A stretch of 64,000 bases of DNA, from assembly GCA_033297075.1 (NCBI GenBank), contig MU858059.1:124001-188000 (forward strand), in the 5' to 3' direction. This document shows, piece after piece, positions 47,114 through 58,574 of this stretch. The notes below the pieces were generated by a model that did no database searches, was not told the DNA's origin, and saw only the letters and a program-made list of their open reading frames with translations. Both the position numbers and the translations under genes were made by a program. This DNA is from Rhypophila decipiens. Taxonomy: Eukaryota > Ascomycota > Sordariomycetes > Sordariales > Naviculisporaceae. Position 1 is the stretch's first letter. The number at the start of each line of letters is the position of its first letter.

Positions 47114-47653
47114 ATGGCCGGCCTCGCCCTCCTCCGCGTCGCGCCTCTCTTGTCAGCAACAAGCTCCGTGACTTTCACACTCTGCGAAGACACCTTCATC
47201 CGCCCACTCGTGCACACTTCGCCATCTGCGTCATCTGCAGAGCTCCGCCGCCACGTCAACCGCATGCTGCCGAGCCACGGCCGCTGGACCCGGCGCGGCT
47301 TGTTTGTCATCTTCATCACCTATCCACTCAGCATCGCGACCGCGGCCGTCAACCTCGCTCGACATGATAACGGACAGGTAGACTTTTCTGGCGATGCGTC
47401 ATACAATGCTCGGGTGGCCGCAGGTTTTTACTTGGCTGGATTGGTATTCAGTGTCATTCACTTTCCGTTCGGCCCGCGCGCCATGGGTTTCCTCAAGCGC
47501 GTTCGCGAGGACTCCGGGTCAGACGACGACCCGGCGCAGGATAACACGGCGAGCATGTCATCGTGGCTGCGCATCAACGCGATTCGGGGGGTGGTGGCCG
47601 ATGTGCCCTCGTGGGTGTGCTACTTTGCTGCATTTCTGTTTGCCATGGCGTAG
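47114..47653 (+). CDS. DUF1772 / anthrone-oxygenase-like integral membrane protein
   Basis: Single exon of 179 aa from ATG 47114. Four hydrophobic segments: about 3-25, 62-82 (GLFVIFITYPLSIATAAVNL), 103-120 (AAGFYLAGLVFSVIHFPFG) and 158-178 (VVADVPSWVCYFAAFLFAMA). The layout and the motif N-A-I-R-G-V-V-A-D-V-P-S-W match the small DUF1772 family. Members in aromatic clusters oxidise anthrones to anthraquinones without a known cofactor; others have no assigned reaction. Its promoter is shared with the EthD gene, so both are probably expressed together. Family call is moderately sure; a catalytic role in a PKS-NRPS pathway is inference. Confidence 0.68.
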   Translation: MAGLALLRVAPLLSATSSVTFTLCEDTFIRPLVHTSPSASSAELRRHVNRMLPSHGRWTRRGLFVIFITYPLSIATAAVNLARHDNGQVDFSGDASYNARVAAGFYLAGLVFSVIHFPFGPRAMGFLKRVREDSGSDDDPAQDNTASMSSWLRINAIRGVVADVPSWVCYFAAFLFAMA

Positions 47654-48012
47654 TTACAGGTACGGTAGGGATAAGAGGGGGGGAAAAAACGAGGTACAGA
47701 TCGAATGGAAACGAGACAGAGGACTGGCAGGGTTCCGAAAATGTATCACATTTCACGAATGATCAGTACTGATGAGACAAACTTCACTTGATTACTTGCA
47801 ACTATATACCGTTATTGAAAATACAGATAGGGTAATTACTCCCTGTTTTGATGAAGAAATCTCGGGAAAAAAAACAAGTCAAATTTAGTTTTCAAACAAG
47901 AATTGCTATAAGTACTCCAGTCTATATTTTTGTCTCTTGGTACCGGACTACCTTGTGCTGCTTTCGACTCCACGTCATTATAACCTACATAAAACCAGTT
48001 AGACATCCCCAC
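47654..48012. other. Short convergent intergenic
   Basis: 359 bp between the 3' ends of the DUF1772 and MFS genes. AT-rich, no gene. Confidence 0.6.
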
Positions 48013-49856
48013 TTAAGCTACATCACTAAGATCCGCCGCCCTATTCGCACCTCCTGCTGACTTGGTCTTCTGTTCCTGGACACCAATCTCGGCATCTCTA
48101 TTCTTCTTCTTCTCCTTAACCTCCAACCCGTACTCGGTGTCAAGCTCCTCCCGGAGCGGGACATCCTTGACGATCAACGCCACCAAGAAGCCCAGCAGCG
48201 CAAACCCCATGGCGACCTGCCAACAGCGCTTCAAACTCAAGACATAAATCTCGGTGATCTGCGCGCGCAGCTCGGCGGTCCAGCTTTGCGACGCCGTGCC
48301 ACCACCGACAGCGGCAAGTGAGTAGGCCCCACCACTCACAAGCTGGTCGTGGACGGCAGGATCAGAGATCATAATACCAGCCAGCTCGTCAACGCGCGAA
48401 TTGAAGATGGCGCCCGGGATGGCAACGCCCCAGACACCGCCAAAACTCCGGACAAAGCCCCACGCCGCCGTCGATATGGCCTGGTCGACTTCCTCGAGGG
48501 GCGCCTGCACGGCGGGCCACGTGGTCGTGGTCAGCACGCCCAGCCCGGCAGCACCAAGGCACTCGATGCCGGCCCAGTATGCCGTCGAGGTGGTCTCGGT
48601 CAGCCGTGTAAGCAGCCCGAAGGAGATGGCAAGCAGAGCCATCCCGATAAAAAAGAATGGGCGGTACCTGCCGAACTTTGTGGTCCCAATGCCGGCGCCA
48701 ATAGCAAACGGCATGGTCACGAATGCCAGCGGGAGCAGGTTGACACCCGAGGTCATGGCGCCGGTGCCGAGCACGCCCTGGAAGTAGACGGGTAGAAAGA
48801 AAGTCAAGAAATTGGTGAGCATGGCGTGCAGTGAGGCGATTGCAAACGCGCCGAGGGAGGTGCGGTTGGAGAACAGCCGCAGCGGCATCGTTGGCTCGGG
48901 AATCAGCCGGGTCGATTCGATGGCCAGAAAGGCACCAATGCCGGCTAGGCCAAGCACCAGGGGGACGAGTGTCCGCCACGACGACCACGCGTATTGCGTG
49001 CCGCCCCAGGTCAGGGCGATGAGGACGGCCACGACGGACGCGACAAGCAGTGCATTGCCGCCCAGATCGACGCGCTTTATCGAGCTTCGGACGGTGTCCT
49101 TTCTGTACTTTGTACGTAGGAAGATGAAGAGCACGACTAGGGCCACGGCGCACACGGGAAGATTGAGCCAGAAGACCCAGCGCCAGGTGGCGCGCTGGGC
49201 GAGCACCCCACCGACTACCGGACCAATACACACGGCGAGGGTGTAGGCCAGCAGAATAATGCTCATGTACTGCGGCCTCTGGCGCAAGGGGACAAGGTCG
49301 GCGACGTTGATCTCGATGAGAATGCTAATAGCGCCGCCGCCGGCCCCCTGGATGGCGCGGCCGGCGATGAGAGTCGCCAGGTTCCGGGCCGACCCGCATA
49401 CCGCGGATCCGATGGCAAAGAGCAAAGTTGCCAATAGGGTGGTGTAGCGTCGACCAAACACGTTGGATGCTTGACCGAAGAGCGGCTGGAAGGCCGTCAT
49501 GGTGAGGAAGTAGGCGTTGGCGATCCAGACCCAGCCTTCACTTTTGCCGAGGTCATCTAGGATCGACGGGAGGGCGGTCGACACGACAGACGTGTCGAGG
49601 GCCGAGAGCATGGAGATCAGTTGCATCGAGACGATGATGCCCTGGTTGTTGGCGTGTTTATGTGTTAGTGTTGTTGGTCATTGTGAATATGAGATGCAGT
49701 GCTGGACTCATTCCGTACCCAGAATTGTAATCCTTTTCCTGGCTGCGGCTGCTGCTCATCGCCAGCTTGTTCCTGTGGAAGCTGCTGGAGGCCGAAGTCG
49801 TCACTGGACGGCTCAAGCGCGTCCAGCTTCACGGCACTTGCAGGTTGTTGCGCCAT
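48013..49856 (-). CDS. MFS multidrug/metabolite exporter, 14-TM (DHA2) type
   Basis: Exons 49856-49719 and 49641-48013 (77-nt intron) give 588 aa. The splice joins GLQFW to GIIVSMQLISMLSALDTSVVSTALPSI, the standard first helix and motif of this family. The motif after helix 2 (GQASNVFGRRYTTLL), the helix-4/5 segments (AGRAIQGAGGGAI, GPVVGGVLAQRATWRWVFWLN) and eight later hydrophobic helices fit DHA2 exporters. N-terminal 45 residues and C-terminal 60 are polar and cytoplasmic. In metabolite clusters such carriers export the product and confer self-resistance; that is the likely role here. Divergent from the Zn2Cys6 regulator gene. Confidence 0.93.
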
Positions 49857-50779
49857 GTGTGCGGTGGTTGGGGCTACTGGCTGAGTGGTGTTTGGTCTGT
49901 GGTCTGTGGTCTGTGGTGCACAATGGACTAACACCAAAATGGAGTTGTCGGGTCCAGTTCTAGAAGGAGAAAAAAACCGCTGAAAGGAAAAGTGGCGTTT
50001 GTTTTGTTGTGCACGGGTCAGCGCCAGGCTCACCCCTTGTACCACGCATCTATGGCGGGAGTGTAAGGAAATATCCGTGGCGCTACCTAGGTAATCGAAC
50101 CGATCTGATACGGGGGATACGGGGGGACAGCAAGTAAGCACGGGCAGGAGGTGATCGGGTCGGTCTGTTCCCCTACACGTCGAGTCTGGTTGTATGTGTG
50201 TTAATCATGGGTCCGATGTGACTATGACTGGTTGTTCAACGGTTTTGATGCACTGTCGGCCTGTTGGGCCCTTTTGTGCTACATTATCCTTCCGGACAGT
50301 GCGGTTCGTGATTCGACTGCTGCGCTGTGCCTCTTTGCTCACTCTAGACGGGCCGGATAAATTAAATGGGGACCCTGATTCTTCTATGCTGGTAACATAG
50401 ATACTCACTTTCCTGCAGACACGAAGTTACAAAGTGCGCTTCGGCACTCATTCAGCCCTTGAAGAGACCAACTTGTAAGATGCCCACTGTATCGGACTGC
50501 TGGTGCAGAGGTGAGCTAGGCTTCAGGCTTGCGTGCCCTGAAAAGCGTGGCAGCACCTGGCGGAGAAACTTCCGCTTTTAGAACATGCAACGCGCTACGC
50601 CCCAGTCGTGCTGAGAATTTCGGAACGGTGTCAAGAGCAAGAATTGCATGTCAACATCAAGAGCTGTAAAAGATGGTGCAGTTGCACTTTCGTTCAATAT
50701 CATTAAATCCAAGGAAGAAAAGAACCTGCATACGTATATGTATTCTTGCAGCTTTAAACGGTGTCGTCTGCAACAAGGC
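49857..50779. promoter_or_regulatory. Divergent promoter between MFS and Zn2Cys6 regulator
   Basis: About 920 bp, no gene seen. Holds TCGGGTCGGT near 50,155 and an ACCGA near 50,099; a triple TCGGT as in the synthase promoter is not found. A GTCTGTG triplet repeat is near 49,896-49,916. Confidence 0.5.
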
Positions 50780-52405
50780 ATGACCACCATGACCACTACA
50801 CACAATTCTGGCCATAATATGCTCCCTCTCCGGGAGACATGCAATCGGTGTCGGGAGCTGAAGGTGCGTTGCCGGGCCAACTTTTCAGCCACCAACACAA
50901 TAGGGGCGCCCGGGCCCGGGGCAAGGGGTGCTCACGGGCCATCCCCTGACCGCACCTTCTCGGTCTGTCTGCGATGTTCACGAGCCGGCGCCGTCTGTAC
51001 ATACGGACGTAAGTCTAATGACATGCCATAGCCTTTCTCCATTTAGTAAGGAAGTTCGGCTGCTGACTTTTATTTGCTCTTTACTCTTTTAGCGAAACAA
51101 CGCAGTGGTCGGCCGCGAACCTCCCATCTCAAACCTCAGGCGAGGGACAGCTCCCTCTCAACCTGCCAGGCGTTTGCACACCATGGTGCAGTGCACAAGC
51201 CGCCCGGTGGTTCCGAGTCACCGTCGCCCGCAGTCTCTCCTCAAAGTTGCCATGAAGCTACTAGAACTAGTGGTTTTCGTGCATCCATCTCTTTAGATCC
51301 ACCGGTCTGTCAACCCTTGGACTGGGCACATGTACTTTCTCTTCCAGACCTGATGCCAGAAAGCATGGCAAACAACACGGACACGGACGAGATGGCAGCT
51401 CTGCTGGATGGGCAAAGTCGGTCAGGCTCGGCCACCGACGCCATGACCACGACAGACCACAGTCCCCCGGCGGTATGGGACACGAATCCAAGCTATGGGA
51501 TCGCTGGGCCAACGTTATCGGGGGAGCATCAGATGCATTGTGATTCCGACGACGACATGGTCAAGGACATGGGTGAACTGATGTCGCTCAACGTGCGCAT
51601 CTATCTGCTTCAGGCCCAGCTCGGCACTACGCCACCGATGCTGGCTCTTTGCGACGAGATGGCTAGCATCACGCGTTCATTTCTCACCATTTTGGAGCGT
51701 ATGGTTGACTCCCAGTCTCCCTCCACTCAAGCTCAGCGGACATCTTCTTTCCCTTCCGACACTGTCCATGTCCCTCCCGGCCACCAGGCAGAGGATAGCC
51801 TGGACCTCAACCTCCGTCGCCAGCTAGTCGAGGTGGCCATCTACGCCAAGGACAGTTTCGAATCAGTCTGTGACACCATCGACGCCAGCACCTTTCTGAT
51901 TATCCTCGCCTGCTACCAACGCCTCGTCGATCTATTCAAGCACGTCTGCCTTTCTGTCCACACCCACCTCCAGGACCATGATACTGGCGGCTCAGATGAA
52001 CCGTCATTGACGACCGCCCAGGTAGTCATGACCACAGAACTCATCAGTCACCTCCTCGGGCGCCTTGACCGGGGACTGCAGAAACTCACGCCATCCAGCC
52101 CACTTGGAACGCTGTCACCTTCCACAACAACTGCTGCTTCTGTAGCACCCTCGCGACGGTCCATTGTGGCCGCTGCCCCACGCCACATGTCCACATTCAG
52201 TACTTCGGACAGTTCGGAACTTGGCACATGGACGAGAACAGAGCCTGATCAAGGTGCACAGCACACGCTGCGCTTCAGCACCCCCACTTGGAATTGTTTC
52301 CTCGGAGCCGGCAAGGCTGTAGATGCGATGACACGCAGGCAGGCGGCACTACGGGAGCATATCGGGATTATAAAACACTCGATCCAAGAATCGGATATGG
52401 TATGA
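50780..52405 (+). CDS. Zn2Cys6 transcription factor, AflR-like; likely cluster regulator
   Basis: Exons 50780-51008 and 51093-52405 (84-nt intron, GTAAGT donor, TTTTAG acceptor) give 513 aa from ATG 50780; the frame is open upstream to ATG 50648 (44 more residues), which looks less natural. The zinc cluster is CNRCRELKVRC, then a 31-residue Gly/Pro-rich linker, then CLRCSRAGAVC TYGPKQRSGRPR; the final part crosses the splice site as in many C6 proteins. The usual gap between Cys 3 and Cys 4 is 5-12 residues, so this loop is unusual. The C-terminal half (LNVRIYLLQAQL, FLIILACYQRLVDLFKHVC, LLGRLDRGLQ) resembles the AflR regulatory region. Expected to bind CGG-type half-sites and to activate this cluster. 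Confidence 0.85.
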
Positions 52406-52674
52406 CGGTTGGCTACATGTAGGACACGGGAGCACGGGGCTGGATGGTCTCGTAGGATCGGTGAATTTCATTCGCGGACATTTGTTCCTTTCATGCCTAG
52501 ATTACTTTGCTTAGACAAATCTTTGCGGCACGGGCTTGGTGGTACAAGTTGAGCGTTGGGACTTTTGTAAAAAAAATGGAACAAGTCTTTTGTATCATTA
52601 TTTTTGTTCTTCACGATCCGCCTAGCACTGGGACCGGCCCTGATTGGATGCTTGATGACCCTGTTTAACACATG

Positions 52675-52694
52675 TAGGTAGGTAGGTAGGTAGG
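52675..52694. repeat. (TAGG)5 microsatellite
   Basis: Five perfect TAGG units, the same unit family as the GGTA tract at 12,415. Confidence 0.95.
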
Positions 52695-53495
52695 CACACG
52701 GGTCGAAAGAATAGGGTGTGCGAACTCTCAATGAGGCAGGTATCTACCAATCCAATGTGATATCCAACGCATCTCGGGGAGTATTCTAGCCATACTTGAT
52801 CGACATTTGGAAGTACCTGCCTCATCTGGGAAAAGACGGGAAGGGAAGTGGCTGCACCTGGGAATCGGCTTGCATTAGCACCATGTAAGTACAAGACGGT
52901 CGGGGAAACGGCTGGCCCGACAGGGCGAATAAGGTAGTAGCTTGCTTCGCTCGAGGTAGTTATTGGTTTGTGCAATTTGTGCCAGAATTATTCCAGAAGA
53001 AGCCATGAAGTTGTTAAGCCTTTCCACACCCTCCCACCCCACTTCACCCGCTGCCAACGGGCGGCAACAGCCAATGTCACTACTTTATCCAGCACCCGAT
53101 GCAGAACGCACAAAATCGCCATGCACGGGCTATCTAGAATACGACCCGACTGATGGTTGGGCCCGCGCCTCGACCCTACCTACAATTTCATATATTGCTG
53201 AATATTCTGCCGTCCGAACGGTGGCCTGCTCGCGAGCAACGCCCACCTCGGCGCCTCCCGTTATGATCCATGGACACAGCTTTCTTTCTTTTTCTCCCAG
53301 CTGCAATGACAATGTTGTGCAACCCACCTAGGATCCCTTTTATCTATTCTGCGGCGTAAGCGGGCGTTATAGGTGCGCTGAAACGGCCTTGTTTATCTCG
53401 CGGCGCAGTCTTTGTGTTCCATCAGACTGATAGGCCGTCCGTCAGCAGACAGATAGACCACCACCACAGGACATGTAGTTCCAAACTACACACAT

Positions 53496-53512
53496 ACACA
53501 CACACACACACA
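53496..53512. repeat. CA dinucleotide repeat
   Basis: About eight CA units directly after a CACAT interruption. Confidence 0.95.
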
Positions 53513-53904
53513 GTCTCTTGCTCTTACTTGCTGGTACTGCTGCCGGCTCACTCACTAACCCTGGCAAATACAGTAATAACGATTTGTGCTGTTGGGTGGC
53601 ACGGCAGATCTCAGCGATAGAACCTTGATCGAACTAGAGACACAAGATACGGACTGCAATACATAATGCTGTGCTTTTACCGGGCGGACTTCCACCAGTT
53701 GGACTGCCTGACTGCCTCGGAGACATTTCCACTTCCTGATAGGAGCCTGTACACTCACCTATAGCCCGTCTCCGGCTCACTACTAGACCTAGTAGATCAA
53801 CCAGGAGTTGCTCAACTGGACCGATATCTGCGGATCATCTACTCCATCGCCGCTCTTTCCACTACTTGCCTTGTTTACAGTCTATCCTTCTGGTGACCTT
53901 CACA

Positions 53905-55528
53905 ATGCCGTCCGAGGTCCCCGAGGTCCAAGGCTCGCCTTTCACCCCCGAGCAGATCGAATACTGGCTGTCCCACGACGACTCTCTCATCCCCAACATC
54001 ATCGCTTGTGTCGCCATTACTGCCTTCTTCTCCATCCTGTTTGTCGGTTTGCGGCTGCTCGGTCGCCGGCAGCTAAATGGCACTTTCAGGTTCCACATTA
54101 GTGATTGGCTGATCTTGGTGTCTTTGGTCTGAACCCTCTCTCTTGCTAGCCTTAAAGACCACTATTCTAACCGACGATGAATGTGTAGGTCTTCTTCCTG
54201 GTATCTGACATTGGATTTGCCATGCTAACGCCCTACGGGGGTGGCCGGCATGTCATTTACATCACGAATCCGTTTATGCTCCAGGTGGTACGTCTTGTGT
54301 TTGGCTTTTTTTTCCTGGTCCAACAGATGTGAAACTAACATGAATGTTTTCCGCTCCAACGCAGTGGAGCATCATCAGTGAGGCCACCTACGGACTCTCG
54401 ATGGGTTTCATGAAGCTGAGCATCCTCAGCCTCTACGGATCCATCTTTGTCGAGCAGCCCACCTTCCGCTGGTGGCTCTGGGGCGTTGCCATTTTCATCA
54501 TTGGGTGGACCCTGACCTCCTCGCTGGGCGCCTTTTTGCAGTGCCTCCCCATCGAGCGGGCGTATGACCCAACTGTCGGCGGGTACTGCATCCACTACGG
54601 CAAGCTGTCGCTCGTGGTGGCGGTGTGTAATGTTGTGACGGATTTTGTCATTATGCTGATGCCCGTGCCGATTGTCACCAAGATGCGATTGAGCCGCAAG
54701 AGGAAGGTTACTATCATCACTATTTTCGCGGCTGGTTGCGGGTACGTATATTGTCTTCTCCCTCCCTCCCTTTAATGATTTTCGGGATAAATAGCTAACC
54801 TTGGTTGCAACTTGGCAGTGCCGTTATCGTCTCCATCATCCGCCTTGTGTATTCCCTCGACGTCGGAACTATCGACGGCTCCTGTGAGTTTACCTTCCAT
54901 CTCCGACGACAGTTCATTTAAATTACTCATGCTAACCATAACAAACCATACAGACACTGCCATCCCAGCAGGCTATACCGGCGCTCTTGAGCTCACCGTC
55001 GGCTTCCTGGTCGTCTCCATCCCGGCGTACCGGATGCTGTATAAGCGCATATTCAACCCCGAGGACCCGTCGACGAGCTGGTCCCATGGTCTAAAGGGCC
55101 AATCCGGCGGCAGCAGCGGCGCGGCCCTGCACTACAAGGGATCCCCGTACAACAGCAAGGGCACCAACCCCCCCGGCGCAAGCAACTTTACGGGATCCAC
55201 GACCGTCAACAGCACCAAGAGCTACTGGGGCCAGAGTAAGGATAGTAGTGATGATGTGGCTACTGTGAATCCGGGTCATGTGGTCACGGTACGGGTTGCG
55301 TCGTCGGACTCGGACGACACTGGGACCATGCCCGAGATGCGCCATGGACAGATTAATGTCACGGATCGCGTGGAGCTGACGACGTACCCTGCAGGGATTG
55401 CTGGTAGTGGCACTGAGGGCGTAAACAACGACAGCAGTAACAACGGTAATGGTACTTGGGGGCGGGTGAAGTTGCCGGACAACGCCAAAGTAGCACATCC
55501 ACACCCAGATGCGTGGCGGGCGGTATGA
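53905..55528 (+). CDS. Rhodopsin-fold (Pth11/SAT4-like) integral membrane receptor
   Basis: Five exons, 53905-54126, 54189-54287, 54365-54741, 54819-54883 and 54954-55528, give 445 aa; all junctions restore frame. Typical seven-helix core: IIACVAITAFFSILFVGLRLLGRRQ, DWLILVSLVFFLVSD, the conserved TPYGGGRH loop, SMGFMKLSILSLYG, WGVAIFIIGWTLTSSLGAF, YCIHYGKLSLVVAVCNVVTDFVIMLMPVPIV, IFAAGCGAVIVSIIRLV and GALELTVGFLVVSIPAY. The long Ser/Gly/Asn-rich tail (about residues 280-445) is cytoplasmic-like. No CFEM domain at the N-terminus. This fungal family includes Pth11-related surface receptors, but most members have no known ligand. The first donor (GTCTGA at 54127) is weak; using 54115 instead would drop four residues. 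Confidence 0.83.
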
Positions 55529-56878
55529 GAGTAAATGTATTGGATGACGGTTCATCAAACTATCCCTAGCGAAAGAGTAATTTAGTTGACAAAGAAACAA
55601 CAGCATATACAGGTACTTATTAGTCTCATGCTACGCATTTACAACCTAGTAGAATTACAAAGAGTTTCTTACTTTGGCATCGGGAAACTCGCAGTTCCAT
55701 TATGCTCATTGGAAACAGACTACGTGCAGTGAATATGGCGTTATCAATCCTCTACTCAAGTCAAGTCGAGCCTCTATTATTTCAAGCCAAGTCGGGGTAA
55801 ACGTTGGACCAAGTGAAGCCAAATGGTAGTAAATCCCTGCCTTGAACTACGTGAATTCAGTAATGTTAAACTTCTATGCACGTCGTAACAGAATCGAGAG
55901 GGCGGTAACAGAAGTCTTTGTCCTGGAAAAGCCCTCTCTGTCGAGAATAAAATTGCAGTGCAGTCGCACGGAGTGTAAGATGATTTGGTTGTTGCATGTT
56001 GTGTGATTAACTGGAACAACTCGAACAACTCTCTCAAACTTGTCTCTCTCCCCTTCTTCATCCTGATTGTCCTCATCAAAAGACCCTTGCACTTCCGCCC
56101 AGGCCTTGGAGGAGGGCAGGGTGGTCGCTACTACTACACCCAACCACGAAGTCGCCCTCGAGTTCCGCCACTTGACCAGCGAGCTGCTGGCCATGATGAG
56201 CCACGTCTTGCGAGTCGGCAGTGGCACGGTGCGGCCGTCGTCGTATGCGTGCAAGTTTCTGGGAACGAGGCGGTACCTCCGGGATTGGGCTTGTCGCGTG
56301 GTATCCTGCTTTTATGGTGAGTTTTTGGAACGAAGTGGAAGACATGATGCTGTATTGTATTCAGCTACGCTAAGCTAGGAAAAGGAGCAAGTCCTTGATC
56401 AGAGGACTGCCCCTAACAGAAAGCGGTGCGGTGACCCTCGGAGTGGGGCATCTGGCCTGTGCCCCCGCTCCACAGAGTTACTTGCTACCTTGGCTTGCAC
56501 GGCTTGATGAACTGTTTTCTATGCCTGGACTCTTTGCTGTTGTTGTTTGATGGCAAGAAAGACCTTGGATGTCATAGGTTTTATGTGACGTGATCGTTCT
56601 TGTATTAACGTTGGGAATATGTATAATGTAGCGCTATCTTGATGCTGTGGTGTACTTTGACTATTTCGAGCACGAGATGGAGTACCTGAAGGGTCTCTTG
56701 GAGCATAGCGCTGTGTTGCTGGTGGATATCTTTGAAGGTTGATAGAGGGTGAAGATCTTTGAGCAAGACGGATTGTCATGACCAACAAGGATCAAGGCTT
56801 TTTTTTTTTGTGTTAGGCAGTCTTGACACATCTGCACTATATATACAAAACAGGTTCATTTCAGGACAATACCCAAGT
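55529..56878. other. 1.35-kb intergenic with a coding-like stretch
   Basis: No complete gene. Between about 56,095 and 56,312 the + strand has GC-rich third positions, is open in frame 3, and ends in a good GTGAGT donor, but has no ATG at its start and no recognisable family. It may be an exon remnant. Confidence 0.4.
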
Positions 56879-57713
56879 TCAACCTTCCCAGACGGCCGGC
56901 CCTGGGGCCGTGTAGCTCGTCCTTGGAGGCGAGTTTGGCCATATCAGACCGGGATCGTTGGCCTTGTATGCGCCAGGGAACGCAACCAGAGGGCCTGGAG
57001 TACCGTTCCCCCCTCCAGTCAAATTGATCTGACCACATGCGACGTATAACTGAGCTCCCCCAGGCTGCTGAGCCAAATGCAGCGCAATGCTTTCGACGCG
57101 GACTAGATACTTTCCGCTGGGCACGTTGGCGGGGATCTTGAAGCTCACTTGGGTTTTGTCTGGAAAAGCCGCGAATTAGTTTAATTTCAATCAGAGCAGG
57201 ATTGGTGGTGGCAAGGTGACAACATACGATACGCAGGCCAGGTTGCCTCATTCCCACTCAACGCGCCGCCGCCAGTCTGGACAGCACTGATACTCCCCGC
57301 CTTGAACCAGACATTACCCGCCGGCTCCCACGTGTTGATGTCCTTGTCGTCAGGCACCCTGGCCATGTAGAACTGGCAGGGGCCAAAGTGCATGATCCCC
57401 GACGAGGCCACAAAGCCGAGGGTGTCTCCGGCCGCGACGGTGACCACTGCTTTCCCGGGGCTCCCTCCGAAACAGCGCATGTCGGAGCTGTTGACATCCG
57501 AGATGCCGCCGTTGTCGCGCGAGTTTGTGACCTTGGTCTTGCGGACTGCCAGCCAGTCTGCTGATTCGGGCTTGCCGTTGGCTATCATGCGGGGAAACTT
57601 GTCTGGATAGTAATTAAGGCTGAGTATGCGAGTGATGTTGCGTCAAGGGAGTGATACTGACAGTGTGCTTGGGCAGTGGCTGCCACGAGCAGCATGCACA
57701 GGGAGAACTTCAT
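56879..57713 (-). CDS. AA9 (GH61) lytic polysaccharide monooxygenase
   Basis: Exons 57713-57662, 57602-57228 and 57159-56879 give 235 aa. ATG 57713 starts a signal peptide [16 protein letters not shown], after which the mature protein begins with His, the first ligand of the copper histidine brace, and [12 protein letters not shown]. The second ligand is His in [15 protein letters not shown], and the axial Tyr is in [17 protein letters not shown]; the ending [13 protein letters not shown]...PGPAVWEG is standard. AA9 enzymes oxidatively cut cellulose or xyloglucan outside the cell. There is no cellulose-binding module, and length is normal for the catalytic domain. One likely N-glycosylation site (NLT). 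It suggests a plant-biomass-degrading or plant-associated life style. Confidence 0.93.
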
Positions 57714-58574
57714 CTTGTTTGATTTGCCTTACGAGGCTGGACCGTCTAACCGCTGCTTGTAGTTCAAAAGGCGTATCTCGAGGATGATGTTGCGGTTTTG
57801 ACAAAAAAGCAAAACCTACCAGGTAGATATGACACAAATGGGGATGAAGATGCCAGTTCACCAGTCCACCAGTCGGGGAAAAGGAAAAGCTGCACCCCAC
57901 AAACTGGGGATATATATTAGAAGCGATCAAGTGCCGTGTTTTCTCTGACAGGTCATGGCATACATGATATTATCGAGTGGCCAATACTGGGCGATATTCC
58001 AGATTACATGGACGCCGTCGTGTGCTTTACCCGCCATCATGTTCTTTAGCCGGGCTGGAAGCAGACACACCGGAAAGGTCATGAGTGATCACGAAGATGT
58101 CCATATCGAAGTTTGATCCAGGGTTTGGATACTAGTGGAGTTCTAGTCTTAATAATATGCAATTTGTTTTCTTTTCGTAGAGGATCGGGGCCGCGAAGTT
58201 GTAGGGGTACCGTGAATCACAGCTTGAAATGATGAGAAAGGAGAAATCGTTTTTTTAAGCACGTTTCTGTAGTAAAACACAACTACCGAGGTGGTAAATA
58301 TCCCAAGTCTTCTAGCTAAAGCAAGAAACGTGCCGTTAATTGATCGTACCACTCAACATTAAATATTATGTTTCACCACTGAGTGAGTAGCCCCTTATAA
58401 AAAGAACGAGGAGATATACTCCTAGGTTTACCAAACGACCGCGCACACGTTAATCCCAAATTCCCCACGTACACTAAAGGTGCCCATCCCCAGAAATTGA
58501 TTTCATGGAGATGAGATGCGGAAAGGAATATCTTTGCTAACTCTGCCACAGACCAGACGTTTAGAGACGTTTCA
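57714..58574. other. Intergenic, LPMO promoter side
   Basis: 861 bp upstream of the AA9 gene and downstream of the next minus-strand gene. No gene seen. Confidence 0.6.

Larger units (their letters stand above)
52406..53904. other. 1.5-kb intergenic, right edge of the cluster
   Basis: No gene supported. Contains (TAGG)5 at 52,675 and a CA microsatellite at 53,496. Probable 5' region of the receptor gene on its right. Confidence 0.55.

Noticed and set aside
50090..50130. tRNA-like B box (GGTTCGATTAC) on the minus strand
   Set aside because: No A box or acceptor stem pairing.
56095..56312. Possible exon ending in a GTGAGT donor
   Set aside because: Codon bias is good but there is no start, no partner exon found and no recognised family; kept only as an intergenic note.
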